A stretch of DNA of 64,000 nucleotides from Gonatopus flavifemur (lineage: Eukaryota > Arthropoda > Insecta > Hymenoptera > Dryinidae): positions 49,693,006-49,757,005 of the forward strand of contig JAFFJZ010000003.1 in NCBI GenBank assembly GCA_018340375.1, in the 5' to 3' direction. The number at the start of each line of letters is the position of its first letter. Within the stretch, counting starts at the first letter, position 1. Shown piece after piece: positions 1 to 11,783 of the stretch. The position numbers and the translations under genes were made by a program. The notes under the pieces are model-generated. The model was not told where the DNA came from. It worked only from the letters and a program-made list of their open reading frames with translations, and did no database searches.

Positions 1-588
1 TATGGTTATGATGTCGAAACCAAAGTCCAATCGTCCCAATGGAAGACCCCAGATGAGCCAAGACCGAAAAAAGCACGCCAAGTTCGATCAAATGTCAAAG
101 TTTTGCTCACTGTTTTCTTCGATTACCATGGCGTGGTGCATCAGGAGTTCTTACCATATGGTCGTACGGTCAATAAACAGTATTATCTTGAAGTTATGCG
201 CCGTTTGCGAGAAGCAATACGAAGAAAACGTCCAGAATTGTGGAAAAATAATTCATGGCTTTTGCATCACGATAATGCCCCTGCTCACTCATCTTTGCTT
301 GTGAGAGATTTTTTGGCCAAAAACAACACCACAATCATGCCTCAGCCACCATATTCACCGGATTTGGCCCCATGTGACTTTTTCTTGTTCCCAAAACTGA
401 AGAGACCTATGAAAGGACGGAGATTTGCAACGATTGAAGAGATAAAGACTGCATCGCTGGAAGAGCTCAAGGCTATACCGAAAAGTGCTTATGAGAAGTG
501 CTTTGAGGATTGGAAAAACCGTTGGCATAAGTGTATTGTATCTGAGGGGGATTACTTTGAAGGGGACAACATAAATATTGATAAATAA
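1..588 (+). CDS. mariner transposase, C-terminal part (cut by window edge)
   Basis: The frame is open from base 1 to a TAA at 586-588, giving 195 residues of a DD34D mariner transposase, which cuts and joins the element ends in the nucleus. The first catalytic Asp lies before the window. The second is in HHDNAPAH and the third in LAPCDFF, with 34 residues between them, the classic mariner spacing. The segment before the second Asp (VETKVQSSQWK) is also typical of mariner. The end of the protein is followed within 60 bases by the element's terminal repeat. No stop or frameshift is seen in the visible part, so the copy could be intact, but this cannot be judged without the 5' half. Confidence 0.93.
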   Translation, partial: YGYDVETKVQSSQWKTPDEPRPKKARQVRSNVKVLLTVFFDYHGVVHQEFLPYGRTVNKQYYLEVMRRLREAIRRKRPELWKNNSWLLHHDNAPAHSSLLVRDFLAKNNTTIMPQPPYSPDLAPCDFFLFPKLKRPMKGRRFATIEEIKTASLEELKAIPKSAYEKCFEDWKNRWHKCIVSEGDYFEGDNINIDK

Positions 589-642
589 ATAAATATTTTT
601 TCTTAAAAATACAAAGTCACCTTACTTTTTGAACACACCTCG
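1..642 (+). mobile_element. mariner element, 3' portion with terminal repeat
   Basis: The sequence at about 612-642 reads, on the minus strand, CGAGGTGTGTTCAAAAAGTA and onward, a terminal repeat known from insect mariners. It is followed by TA at 643-644, the expected target duplication. The left half of the element lies outside the window. Confidence 0.85.
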
Positions 643-645
643 TAT

Positions 646-950
646 AACACATTTATGAAGGACGGTTTTAATCCATCGACTTATTGTCTGGGTCGAAGCC
701 TTTCTATAGGGCTTCTTAGTCGTAATGAACTAGGTGTCTCCTTGTCCTCTTAATAAACGAGTTCGTTCGGTATAACTCTTTAATACGAGAGAGAGTACAA
801 AATGATGATGAAACGAGTACAAAAGAAAATCAAACAAATTCTTCATAAGCGTTAGCGGTATTCTTTGCAGGACATAATTAAATTCAATTAATTGGAGGGA
901 TGTTTTATTTTCCGTTTTTTCGATGTTCAATGATATCACGAGAATAAGAG
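646..950. other. no recognisable feature
   Basis: AT-rich sequence between the mariner end and an imperfect inverted repeat. The reading frame on the minus strand here has no recognisable motif. I see nothing else. Confidence 0.5.
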
Positions 951-1212
951 TGTAATCCCTACGAGAAATTTCCATAAAAGAACGGATCAAAATCTTACCC
1001 GTTTACTATACGTTTCTTTCATCGTAATTTACAACAGATACAAACACAGATTTCTATTCTATAAGTCATTGATTGTTTTGATGCGCATTTGATTGCAAAA
1101 CTTCATCATTTCAAACATATTTGTTTGTGTTTGTTGTAAATTATGATGAAAGAAATTCACGTAGTAACCTGATGAGGTTTTTTGAATGGAAATTTTCCGT
1201 AGGGATATGCAG
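951..1212. repeat. degenerate inverted-repeat element
   Basis: The stretch 951-1046 (with TTTCTTTCATCGTAATTTAC) is mirrored by 1124-1212 (GTAAATTATGATGAAAGAAA), and the mirroring continues outward through ATCCCTACG / CGTAGGGAT. The loop is about 75 bases. It looks like an old MITE or fold-back copy. I found no clear target duplication. Confidence 0.6.
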
Positions 1213-2174
1213 GTTATATATTGTTTTTTTATCCTGAGTTTTTATATTTTCTTTTTTTCAATATTTGAACTATTTCCAGAATATTTTATTTGTTATTACA
1301 CAAAATTTTGAAATTCCAGTCGATCAAGTTTAATTTAGTCATGATTTTAAAATATTTTCTATCAAAAATGCATGGTTTTTTCCTCGATATATTGTGATGT
1401 TTGATTAGTTGCCTCTCATGTAAAATGTATGTATCGTACGTACGTTGCAATGGTGAGTAATCTTAACGAAGATAACCAATTCTTGTAATATGATGGCTTT
1501 TTAATTTTATACGTAGATTTGTATTCTCGTTCATCAGTATTACCTGTTAGAGATTCTATGTTTAGACTTTTACATATTCTATAATTTATTCCACTTGTTA
1601 TATATGGGGCATTCCACGTCAGATCGGCCGAAGAAAAACTCACATGTTTCCGATTTAGACCAAATTTGATGGGGTGAAAGAGGTGCTCGAACAAAGACAA
1701 AACCCCAAATATTAGCCTTTTTCATGCAGTTTTATGGATTTTACAGTACAAACAAAAAAAATCACATTTTTATTCATTTTCAATTATCTCAACAGGGAGA
1801 TGAGGTAAAATTCTGGAAAATCTCACACATCTGCTCAACTAAATTCTCTTTTTGGAGAAATTTTTGCAAAACTTTTTTCCCAAAATTTTTTGGAAAAAAG
1901 ATTATTTTTCTCAAAAAAGTCAATTTATCTCGAAAGACCCGGTCTTCGATTTTTTTTGAAAAGAATATATGTTGTAGCTGCATTCTTCACGAACATTTTC
2001 CATTATTGAAATTCAAGGAGCCTTCAAAATTGTGGAAGTTATGAACGTTTTAGTGAAGCAACTCGCATTATGGCATGATTTTGCGCGAGACTGAAATTTC
2101 ACAGTGCGAGGAAATTAAATAATTTTAGGCTTGGTTGTCGATAATCATTTCGCACTCATTTTTTCTTAGTTTGT
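1213..2174. other. AT-rich spacer
   Basis: No coding motif, splice pattern or clear repeat recognised. The frames present are low-complexity Phe/Lys/Ile translations of AT-rich DNA. Confidence 0.5.
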
Positions 2175-3655
2175 TATTGTGTAAATTATTATTTGAGGAT
2201 ATACCAATGAACTTTTATAACTATCAGATACGTTATTTACACAAATGTTGAAGTTACAATTTCTTCATTGTTGATTTTACATCATTCGAAGTAGTCTTGA
2301 ACGCAACAACATTTTCACGGATCGGGGATACGTGATGGAACGAAAGTGTTCCTTTCACTGTTTTGCACTTTTCATGCCTAGTTTTCAAATACTCAGTTGC
2401 AACTTTGTCGTCGCTCTGAGAACAAAAGCGTAGATGATAATTTTTTAAACTATCTGAAGCCCACTCGTATAGTTTTGCAGCTGTTAGAATCTCATTTCTT
2501 GTCCCTCTCTGTAGGCAGTATCGTATTGCTAGGCGTTTTAATGTACCACCAACACCATCGCAAGCTCCTTTCCCATGATCAGTAGCGAAAAAGTTCCACT
2601 CTGCTTCTACTTCAAAATCTTTTTTATGATGACTTAAATTACCAAAATTTTTCTTATTTTTATACTGCTGTGGTGCACCGTCGGAAAAATAGATAATTTT
2701 TTTAACAAGTGCAAACTTTTCTTTCAGAAACTGGATCATTTTTTTCTGGAACATGAACACAGCAATAGTATCATGTTCAAGACAATCCGATATTTCAATG
2801 TAGGATAGATGCTCGATCTTATTGGTTGAAATATCATGATAATATGTGACGAATGGGTGAACTGTCGCTTGATTATTATTCCAATGAAACCCTTGAACGG
2901 CTTCTTGTACAACAAATGCGAAGTTTTCTGAAGAATCAAGCGTCACCACAAATTCGCCTGGTTGTAAATTTCCTTTAATATTTTTGAGATGCCGAGATTG
3001 TTCCGTAGCAACGAAATCATGTAATTTTAATTTCGTCAATTTCTCCACGAGCGACGAAATAAATTCTTCCTCACTGTCAGTTATAATTTTCAAAGTGGAT
3101 CTAAATTCAAATTATAATAATTGAGATACGTCATGACAAGAATTAATAACTTCGTTTCAATGTGAGAAAAAAGTTACCTATCGGTGGAAATCCATTGTTT
3201 GTAAGTAATCTTATCAATTTCTGCATTATCAAAAGTTTCAATCAATTTATTGCATAAAATATTTTTGTCCGGGCACGATTTGCATTGGCCTTCGTAACAT
3301 TCACTACTTCCCACACAGCACGCAGTTCTTGAAGATATCTAAAAGAATACTCAAATGAGAGATCTTCAAGAACGTTCTTGAAGAGTTCTCAAAGGTATCC
3401 TTCAGAAGTGTTGGAAAGACATCTTGTGAAAGATTTCTAAAAGATGTCTCGATTCAAGACATCTCCAAGACGACCATGCGAGATATCTTAAGGATATCTT
3501 TGAGAAGCGTTTGAAAGATATTTTCCTGGAAGACTTTAACAAAATATGTTTAAGAAGATAGATTGTCAGCAGGTTTAGGTTATGAATACCTGATCATATG
3601 AATTGACATGAATAACACTCGGAATGTGCCTTTAATTATAATCGAATTACACATG

Positions 3656-3881
3656 CACTGAAAAACAAATTTGTTCCAGTCAAATAAATATTTATTAGAA
3701 TGAACAAAATATTCTTTGGAACCAAAATAATTTATTGGAATCAAATAAACGATTAAAACCATCTATTTAATTCAAATAAATTATTTTGGTTCCAAAGAAT
3801 ATTTTGTTAATTCTAATGAACATTTCTTTGGTACAGGAAAAATAAATATTTATTTGACTGGAATACATTTTTTTTTCAGTG
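3656..3881. mobile_element. palindromic CACTG MITE (TSD TG)
   Basis: The inverted arms begin CACTGAAAAAC and end TTTTTTCAGTG, and share CCAGTCAAATAAATATTTATT-type sequence. TG flanks both sides (3654-3655, 3882-3883). 226 bp, no ORF. Confidence 0.85.
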
Positions 3882-4292
3882 TGTGATAAATTCGTTCACA
3901 GATCGAAAGCTTGAAAAATCTATAAACATGCCAAGAGATTTTAAATTGTGCGAAAATTACGATTTTGTAACCTTTTAATAGCCGCACTGGAATTAAAGAA
4001 TCTTCAAGACACAAATATTTTACAAATTACTGAACTTTTTACGCTCAATTTTATGTGCAGCCTTCAAGTAAATTCAAAAAAACTCTCATTCATACTCATT
4101 AATAAGTTATTCTTCAATAACGTTGGGATAGAAATAATTTAGGAACAATCTGTGGTATCTACGACCAACTTATCTGACATTTGTTTATATAATAACATTT
4201 TTTTCAAAAGATCACTTCTACTTTGAAAATGTACATCACTGACACGATTCCACTGTGTTATATTGACAATCATAAGCATCAAAACCGAACTG

Positions 4293-4360
4293 TCTCTATA
4301 GCTCAGGTCACTGAAGCGTAAGTACATCGTAAGATGCGCGGGTTCGATTCCCGCAACCTC
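4293..4360 (+). repeat. tRNA-like segment (SINE head or tRNA pseudogene)
   Basis: An A-box-like TAGCTCAGGTCACTGA (about 4299) and a perfect T arm GCGGG-TTCGATT-CCCGC (4338-4354) are present. The expected acceptor stem does not pair, so it is unlikely to be a working tRNA. Confidence 0.5.
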
Positions 4361-5420
4361 AAGAATTGAGATGAAGTCAACTTCATAGGACTGCGAGAGC
4401 GACCAAGATAAATATGGGGGGAGGGAGGAGAAGGAAAGAGAAGAGGTGTTAGAATTTTTTTTCGTGAATAAATTCAAGCTTCTTCCAAGACATTTTTATG
4501 AATTTTGCAAGACATCTTTAAGAAATCTTGAAGAACTCTTTTAGATTTCTTAATTTCTTTTTAAAGATATCTTGGAGAAGTCTCCGATACATCTTTTAGA
4601 AATCTATTCATGTTGCATAAGACATATTTTCGAATACGAAAAGATATCTTTTAGAAAATTCCTCGAGACTTCTTGTACTTTTGGAAGATATCTTTTAGAA
4701 TTCTTTGTGTCTGAAAGATATCTTTGTGTCTGTTTGGGTTGGTACTGAACACAACAAGTATTGAAGGAGCAATTTGTATGCGTTTTTTCCATGAATAGGA
4801 ATGTCCCAAGTTTCAGTCAATTGACTCAATTTGCAGCCTGAAAATGAATTTTTTAGTAGAATGTTGCTTAGAAGTAATTCGAAGTTCCCGCTGTTTAAAA
4901 GTATGTATAATTTACCTTCGATCATCAGTTTAACATTTTGATGGATAATGCAAACGCACACAGTGTGAGTTCCACTAGCCCCTGCCAAAATGCATTCGGT
5001 TGGCCGAAGTTCAGCAAATTTGGAAAATTCAACTTGCAAATCCGGGAACTCAAATTTGAAGTACTGGTATAATTCTTGTAAGTTGCAATGAAAAAGTCTT
5101 TTCTGGGTTTTTTCTTTGAAGCCATCACTATTTTCAATCAAGACATGATCTTTCATTCCTGGGAGTTCTCTTGAGTTTTGCTCACATAGATAAAACTGCT
5201 TTATTGCAGCGATCGTTTCATCTGGAAGTCCTTTTCCGATTTGTCCGTCAGGCACAGAAAGCACTCCCTTTTCATTTCTTAATTTTATCGCTTGATTGGC
5301 CATGTATTTAGAGCAGTTAAATCGTTTTGTTATATCAGTGACCTTGAAAAAGGATGCCAAAGAAGTTGAAATTCGGAACGTATCGTCTCTGAAATAGTCA
5401 CAGTTTGTTTCATCAATCAA

Positions 5421-5576
5421 ACTACCGAATCACAAGTGGCCGTACGTACATAATTAAGGAAAGTATTGGGATTCGATACATTTCCATTTCATGTAATTAT
5501 CGTTCAACAATATTTGAAGTTTTCAACTTTGAAATATCACCGGGATGTATTTTCGGCCTGGAACTTTTCTTGGTAG
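5421..5576. other. spacer between head-to-head K copies
   Basis: Contains the palindrome GTACGTAC. No coding similarity to either K copy is visible here. It could hold a shared promoter, but nothing in the sequence proves it. Confidence 0.4.
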
Positions 5577-6635
5577 TAGTACTAAGTAGCGAATGTTACG
5601 AAGGCCAATGCAAATCGTGCCCGGACAAAAATATTTTATGCAATAAATTGATTGAAACTTTTGATAATGCAGAAATTGATAAGATTACTTACAAACAATG
5701 GATTTCCACCGATAGGTAACTTTTTTCTCACATTGAAACGAAGTTATTAATTCTTGTCATGACGTATCTCAATTATTATAATTTGAATTTAGATCCACTT
5801 TGAAAATTATAACTGACAGTGAGGAAGAATTTATTTCGTCGCTCGTGGAGAAATTGACGAAATTAAAATTACATGATTTCGTTGCTACGGAACAATCTCG
5901 GCATCTCAAAAATATTAAAGGAAATTTACAACCAGGCGAATTTGTGGTGACGCTTGATTCTTCAGAAAACTTCGCATTTGTTGTACAAGAAGCCGTTCAA
6001 GGGTTTCATTGGAATAATAATCAAGCGACAGTTCACCCATTCGTCACATATTATCATGATATTTCAACCAATAAGATCGAGCATCTATCCTACATTGAAA
6101 TATCGGATTGTCTTGAACATGATACTATTGCTGTGTTCATGTTCCAGAAAAAAATGATCCAGTTTCTGAAAGAAAAGTTTGCACTTGTTAGAAAAATTAT
6201 CTATTTTTCCGACGGTGCACCACAGCAGTATAAAAATAAGAAAAATTTTGGTAATTTAAGTCATCATAAAAAAGATTTTGAAGTAGAAGCAGAGTGGAAC
6301 TTTTTCGCTACTGCTCATGGGAAAGGAGCTTGCGATGGTGTTGGTGGTACATTAAAACGCCTAGCAATACGATACTGCCTACAGAGAGGGACAAGAAATG
6401 AGATTCTAACAGCTGCAAAACTATACGAGTGGGCTTCAGATAGTTAAAAAAATTATCATCTACGCTTTTGTTCTCAGGGCGACGACAAAGTTGCAACTGA
6501 GTATTTGAAAACTAGGCATGAAAAGTGCAAAACAGTGAAAGGAACACTTTCGTTCCATCACGCATCCCCGATCCGTGAGAATGTTGTTGCGTTCAAGACT
6601 ACTTCGAATGATGTAAAATCAACAATGAAGAAATT
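5577..6635 (+). pseudogene. K copy 2: 5'-truncated, split by element X
   Basis: Nearly identical in sequence to K copy 1 from the Cys-rich block onward, but on the opposite strand. Exons are about 5577-5715 and 5793-6635, with intron 5716-5792 (GTAACT...TTTAG) conserved in both copies. The N-terminal blocks of copy 1 are missing. A TAA at 6445-6447 interrupts the frame where copy 1 reads SLKNYHLRF, and element X enters at the last codons (…TMKKL). The rest of the copy continues at 23348 with TTAACTTCAACATTTG and ends near 23434. Hence this copy is dead. Confidence 0.85.
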
Positions 6636-7595
6636 GAGCGGCCGGGTCGAACAACCAGCCGCGCGCTCGAAAAGACGTAAAAGTATTGTCCAAGCCGTGA
6701 CGTCACACCAAAATTAAAAATTGGAATTCCGAAAAACAAAAAATACCAGGTGATAGGTCTTGAAAAATCAACCCAAGTCTCCGTTTGTGATTTTTTTCTG
6801 TAATCAGTAGTTTCTTCGTAAAAAAATAAAAACTGAAAATATTTGCGATCTGAAAATCAATGTTTTTCAACATTAAACTCGCTGTAACTTTTTTATTTTC
6901 CAACGTATCGAGATGAATTTTATCAATTTTTATTCGTGAGACCTTCCCGAAGACGATGATGTTGAAAAAACTCGCAAAAAATCATTGAAAATCATCAATT
7001 TTTTAATCCAAAGTGATTTTTTAATCCAATCATCTTTTTCAAGCTTCGTATTAAAAAAGTGATGAATAAAGTTTAAGCAGGAGAAAACTTCCAGCGACCA
7101 AGTTGTTCGTTAGTGCATCAGCCAACTTTGTGGAAAATTTCAGATCGATTAAGCTATTAGTTTGAAAGATACAGCGATTTATTCATCAGCGCGTAACCTA
7201 TATTCTTTATGATTCCTAAATAGTTGCAGGTTAACCGTAAGAGACTGTATGAAACACGAGTCCACTCGATCCCTCAATACAGGTTTATGTTTTTTGTGTC
7301 GAATAATTCGAATATCAAGCTATTTTTACATGATGGATTCTTTATTATAAACAAATAAACCAGTTGTTCAAAACAATGTTATGAACGAAAGCTTGATATT
7401 TGAGACAAATTGTGTAAACAAACAATTTTCTTCTCCTTTTCGTTGAGGAATAAATTATGTATGAACTATGTTTCCAATACTACGATTATTTATTTATATC
7501 ATCAATTATAATTATATCCAAAAGATGGAATTTTTTTTTAATAATGAATTGTATCGGTGTCTCAATACTTCAATTTCCTGATAAAGGAACATTGA
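6636..7595 (+). repeat. element X, left terminal inverted repeat
   Basis: Mirrors 22385-23347 with only scattered differences by eye, for example TCTTCGGGAAGGTCTCACGA near 23030 against its complement near 6940. Similarity stops at GGAACATTGA (7586-7595). Confidence 0.88.
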
Positions 7596-7597
7596 CG

Positions 7598-8655
7598 GGA
7601 ATATTTTTCCTTCCGACGATTTTGAAGTTTTCATCAACATCATTCAACGCAGTCAACAATTTTGAGCGGTATATTCGCCAGTTGATTTCCAGAAGACATG
7701 AAACAACTCTTTTCGCTGCGAGATTTCAATTTTTCTGTAACATTCCTTCCTGCAGCAAGATTGAACGTTTTCAAACTCTTTTGCCACGACAGTCTTGTTG
7801 AAACGGGATACATACTCATTCCCCTAAGATTACAAACAGATTTTTATTGTAAGAATTCCCAGGAAAAGAACATCAATGTTCTAAATACATAATTTTCGGA
7901 TGACAATTATTTGAATATAGTGACATTTCACTGATTCAAATTCAGGGAATATTTTTATCTAATTAGCCAACATTGCAGCTTACACTCATTCGTAAACAAA
8001 AGAAAGCCGAACGTGTGCATATTGTATGGTTCATTCGTTGTTGTATTGTTTTCCGGCTTTCTTTTGTTTACAGATGAGTGCAAGTTGTGACGTTGACTGA
8101 TGATTATGCTAAAATATCCTCTGAATTTGATTCAGTGAAATTTCGCTATATTCAAATAATTATTATCTGAAAATTATCTACTTATTTAACAGCGTACATA
8201 AATATCCTCTTGTTTTTTTCCTGAAAAATGTCCGTTGCGGAAAGTTCAATCAATGCAAGAAAACGAACTAGAAATAAGAGTAATTGGAAACAAAATGAGA
8301 AAAAAACAGCAAGAAACAAGGTAAGTTATATGAATGTAGAAACAAGATTTCTTAGATGATTGATGGTTTCAAAACATTGATATTCTTTTCCTGGAAATTC
8401 TTGCAATGAAAATCTGTTTTTAATCTTAGCGCAATGAGTATGTATCCCGTTTCAACAAGACTGTCGTGGCAAAAGAGTTTGAAAACGTTCAATCTTGCTG
8501 CAGGAAGGAATGTTACAAAAAAATTGAAATCTCGGAGCAAAAAGAGTTGTTTCATGTCTTCTGGAAATCAACTGGCGAATATACCGCTCAAAATTGTTTA
8601 TTGCGTGGAATGATATTGATGAAAACTCCAAATTCATCGGAAGGAAGAATGAATA
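7598..8655. repeat. inverted partial copy of the X gene's 5' region
   Basis: 7598-8020 is the reverse complement of 8040-8655, with CCGGCTTTCTTTTGTTTAC at the inner end of both arms. The left arm lacks about 190 bases that contain exon 1 and the start of intron 1. The result is a large imperfect palindrome centred near 8030, just before the gene. Confidence 0.8.
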
Positions 8656-9448
8656 AAATTACTTCGTGGGAATATTTTTGTCATCATCAAAAAACCCATC
8701 TATCAGTGTGTCGGAGCTTTTTACGTTCTCTGCTAAAAATTGATAAATCCAGATTCACTATAATCCAGAATAAAATGAAAAATAACGAGTCTTTAGAAGA
8801 TAACCGAGGTAAAGGAAGCAAGGAGAGTTCGATTCGATTGACTCCTGACGTGAGAAAAATGATTCTGGAACATTGCTCGTCTATACCTCATTCGGAGTCC
8901 CATTATGAGCGTGAAGATTCCTCATTGCAGTATTTTGATAATCCTGATTTAAGGGAGTGCTCTGGTCAAAGCGAAAGTCTGATTTGACCGCAGCGGACTC
9001 TTGCGGAATAAATTGGAACTAGGGTATCGGTATAGTGGCGCTACCTATCGGTGGAATTATAAACTCAAACAATAGGATCGTCCATTGGCTCATCGAATGA
9101 GGGTTTTATTCGGGGCACCTGAAAAATTTTCCACTGATTCCAAATAAAGTTTAGAGTCATGCAATTCGTGAGAAAATTGAGAAAAAATTCAAATGCGATG
9201 ATTCATTAACAGAATGTTGTGATTGCCAGATGAATTATACAGGACAATCAATGTTAATGATAATTTCGGTATTAATTGAAATCAAAGTTGTGGAAACTCC
9301 ATTTCATAACAATGGAACAATTAAAGACAATTAAAGGTGATGATAAGTTATTGAGATGACATTTATTCCCAAAATATTCACAAGTATACATATTTGCAGC
9401 TATTTGAGATGATTGGTAACTTGAGAAGATCCATAGCTGAATGAAGAT

Positions 9449-9530
9449 GGTATGGCTGAATGGTTATATCGGCGGACAGCACACCGTGTTTCGAGGTTTC
9501 AAATCTGATCATGAGACGGATTTTTTTTTT
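9449..9530 (+). repeat. tRNA-like segment with T-run
   Basis: A-box-like TGGCTGAATGGTTA (about 9452), B-box-like GGTTTCAAATC (9495-9505) and a run of ten T (9521-9530), the arrangement of a tRNA-derived SINE head or decayed tRNA. Arms pair poorly. Confidence 0.4.
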
Positions 9531-9639
9531 CATGCAATTTATTGATGATGATAATTTTAGGCATAAGAGATTGAAAAACGAAATGAAATGGATGAAATAA
9601 ATGACCTTCATCATCGTAATAGCTACCCTGGCGGAAGAA

Positions 9640-10475
9640 TTTCTCATAATTTCTCAAGGATTTGGAACATCATTATGAGATATAATGTTCTCATAATTTT
9701 CCATAATTTTCTCATCAAATTTTCATATTTTCTCATAATTTTTGCATAAAATTCCATAATTTCTGAAGGAGTTTGAAGACTCTTATGAGAAATGCTTTTC
9801 TCATAATTTTTCATACTTTTCTCATAATTTCTCATACTTTTCCATAATCCTCATACTATTTGATAATTTCTTGTAATTTTTCATAAATTCTCATAAATTT
9901 TGAATAAAATCTCACCATTTTTCAGAAAAAAAGATGCTGTTATAAACAAAACAATTCCCCATCTGAAATTTCCAAATTTCTTATAATCTCTCCAAAACAT
10001 ATGTTAATAAAGTCACATAAGATTTATCATTTATTTTTTTTGATAAAGACGCTATGGAACCTTCCGAAGTAGCTGATCCAAATGATCCGGATCACTTGGA
10101 TCAGTTACTTCGGCAGGCTTCTATGTTTTTTCAAGAAATGAAGACATATATGCAATTTTTCTGAGAAATTAGAAAATTATATGATGATATACTTTTATTT
10201 ATGAATAATTGTAAGTTCTTGGTCAGAAATTATGAATTTTTATGGAAAATTATGACTTTTTATGAAAAACCATATCTCATAGTCATCATTATATTCATGA
10301 AAAATTTTATGTAATTTTATGAGAAATTATGAAAATATATGAAATAATATGATTTCATTTATGAGAAATTATGACTTATGATCAGAAAACATTTCTCATA
10401 CTAAATGTTCCAATTCCTTGAGAAATTATGAAAATTTATGAGAAATTATAAGAAATATGAAAAAATACTGAAACA
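9640..10475. repeat. AT-rich inverted-repeat element with CTCATAATTT motif
   Basis: The left half repeats variants of TTCTCATAATTTT, the right half variants of GAGAAATTATGAAAA, so the halves mirror each other. Near the centre (10056-10122) is a GC-richer palindrome, CTTCCGAAGTAGCTGATCC...GGATCAGTTACTTCGG, related to the MITE at 58883. It seems to be a fold-back element made of degenerate short repeats. Confidence 0.6.
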
Positions 10476-10477
10476 TA

Positions 10478-11411
10478 CGAGGGTGGATTGATAAGTTTCC
10501 GGCCTGACCAAGAAAAACAACGTTTTGAGGAATTTTTTTTTTTTATTTCTCAACATAATCTCCTCCAAGGCTGATACATTTCTCATAGCGGTGTTCTAGT
10601 CTAGTAATGCCATCTCTATAGACTGATTCGTCAAGCTCCTCAAAATACCCATTTACAGCTTCGATTACTTCTTCATTGTCCGCAAATCTCTTACCGCCAA
10701 GCCATTTTTTGAGGTTAGGAAACAGATAATAGTCACTCGGGGCTAGGTCTGGAGAGTAGGGAGGGTGCGACATTAATTCAAACTTCAGATCGTTGATTTT
10801 AGCCATCGCAACGATTGACGTGTGCGCTGGTGCGTTATCGTGATGAAACAAGATTTTTTTCTTCGCCAGATGAGGTCGTTTAATTTTCACTTCGTGGCTC
10901 AAACGTTGCAATAAGTCTGCGTAGTATTGACCAGTGATAGTTTTACCCTTTTCAAGGTAATCAATGTATATAATACCTCTTGCATCCCAAAAAACTGTAG
11001 CCATAACCTTGTTCGCCGAAAAAATTGTTTTTGCCTTCTTTGGAGTTGGTTCCCCTGGTCCAATCCACTGTTTAGACTGTTCTTTGGTTTCAGGAGTGTA
11101 GTGGTGGACCCAAGTTTCGTCAACGGTTACGAATCGACGCAAAAATTCGCTTGGATTACGCTTATACAACGCCAAATTGGCGGTAGAAATGTTCTTTCGA
11201 ATCAATTTTTGGTCGACTGTTAGCAAACGCGGCACCCATCTTGCACAGAGCTTTTCCATATACAAATGTTGGTGCAAAATATTTTGTACACGTTCATATG
11301 ACATCTTACAGGTCTCAGCTATCTCACGAACTTTTAATCTGCGATCTTTCAGCACTATTTGATGGATTTTTTCGATCATATCTGGAGTTGTGACCTCAAT
11401 GGGGCGTCCTG
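10478..11411 (-). mobile_element. mariner copy A, 5'-truncated
   Basis: Starts with CGAGGGTGGATTGATAAGTT preceded by TA, the same end as the intact copy at 24755. The sequence matches that copy with few differences to GGGGCGTCCTG at 11411, then jumps into a DD41D element. The other end of the element is lost. Confidence 0.92.
10543..11411 (-). pseudogene. mariner transposase, N-terminally truncated
   Basis: Same DD34D mariner transposase as the one at 24821-25885, open from the break at 11411 to its stop at 10543. Catalytic motifs [19 protein letters not shown] and LAPSDYY are present. The first ~65 residues with the DNA-binding region are missing, so it should be inactive. A few substitutions (for example MSHPPYSP against MPHPPYSP) separate the two copies, so the duplication is young. 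Confidence 0.92.
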
Positions 11412-11783
11412 GAAGATGTGACATTAGCAACTAGGCAAAGGATGTGGTATCAGCAAGACGGTGCACCACCACACTTTGCTCGATGTGTGAGGGATTATCT
11501 AAATATCCTTCTCCCCAATCGTTGGATTGGTCGAGGTGGATTTGTACTGTGGCCGGCAAGATCTCCTGATCTGACCCCTCTAGATTTTTATTTGTGGGGT
11601 TACGTAAAAAATGTCGTTTATACCAACCGAACAACAACACCTGTGGATCTACAACAACGCATCAGATACGCAATTGCGAATATTCGTGCAGAAGTTTTTC
11701 AGTCTGTTCTTGGAAACTTTCGACGCCGGCTGGAGTTATGTATTGAAGTAAATGGCGGTCAATTCGAACATCTCCTGCAATAA
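11412..11783 (+). pseudogene. DD41D transposase, C-terminal third
   Basis: The frame enters from the mariner junction and stops at 11783. It shows YQQDGAPPHFAR (second catalytic Asp) and ARSPDLTPLDFYLWGY (third Asp in LDF), with 41 residues between them, then ELCIEVNGGQFEHLL as in the complete copy at 48688-49752. The catalytic domain before QQDG is missing, so the protein cannot work. Confidence 0.88.

Larger units (their letters stand above)
3310..4738. mobile_element. CCC-ended DNA element inserted in K copy 1 (TSD TT)
   Basis: Ends are CCCACACAGCAC at 3310 and GTGTCTGTTTGGG ending at 4738, an imperfect inverted repeat. TT lies on both sides (3308-3309, 4739-4740). Removing the element and one TT restores the K reading frame (CSVPSSECYEG), confirmed by K copy 2. 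Inside are many variants of AAGATATCTT and TTCTTGAAGA but no transposase, so it is non-autonomous. It holds a smaller MITE (3656-3881) and a tRNA-like segment. Confidence 0.85.
2254..5420 (-). pseudogene. K copy 1: transposase-like gene, split by an inserted element
   Basis: Four coding blocks on the minus strand join in frame once the insertion at 3310-4738 is removed: 5420-4916, 4837-4741, 3309-3178 and 3100-2254. Introns are 4915-4838 (GTAAAT...TTTCAG) and 3177-3101 (GTAACT...TTTAG). The protein has a KRFNCSKYMANQAIKLR helix-turn-helix-like N-terminus, a FSKFAELRP...CVCIIHQNVKLM block, a Cys-rich block (CYEGQCKSCPDKN), then FVVTLDSSENFAF, YFSDGAPQQYKN and FFATDHGKGACDGVGGTLKR. I recall this family as widespread uncharacterised proteins of insects and cnidarians. 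The spaced Asp residues suggest an RNase-H-like transposase, which is inference. Apart from the insertion no stop is seen, so this copy was recently intact. Stop TAA is at 2254-2256. Exons upstream of 5420 were not found. Confidence 0.8.

Noticed and set aside
4293..4360. A functional tRNA gene
   Set aside because: The T arm is good but the acceptor stem does not pair and the rest folds poorly; it sits in a non-autonomous element.
6636..7595. Long terminal repeats of a retrotransposon
   Set aside because: The two copies are inverted, not direct, and no reverse transcriptase is near.
9378..9835. Met/Lys-rich minus-strand ORFs
   Set aside because: Explained by the CTCATAATTT repeat element.
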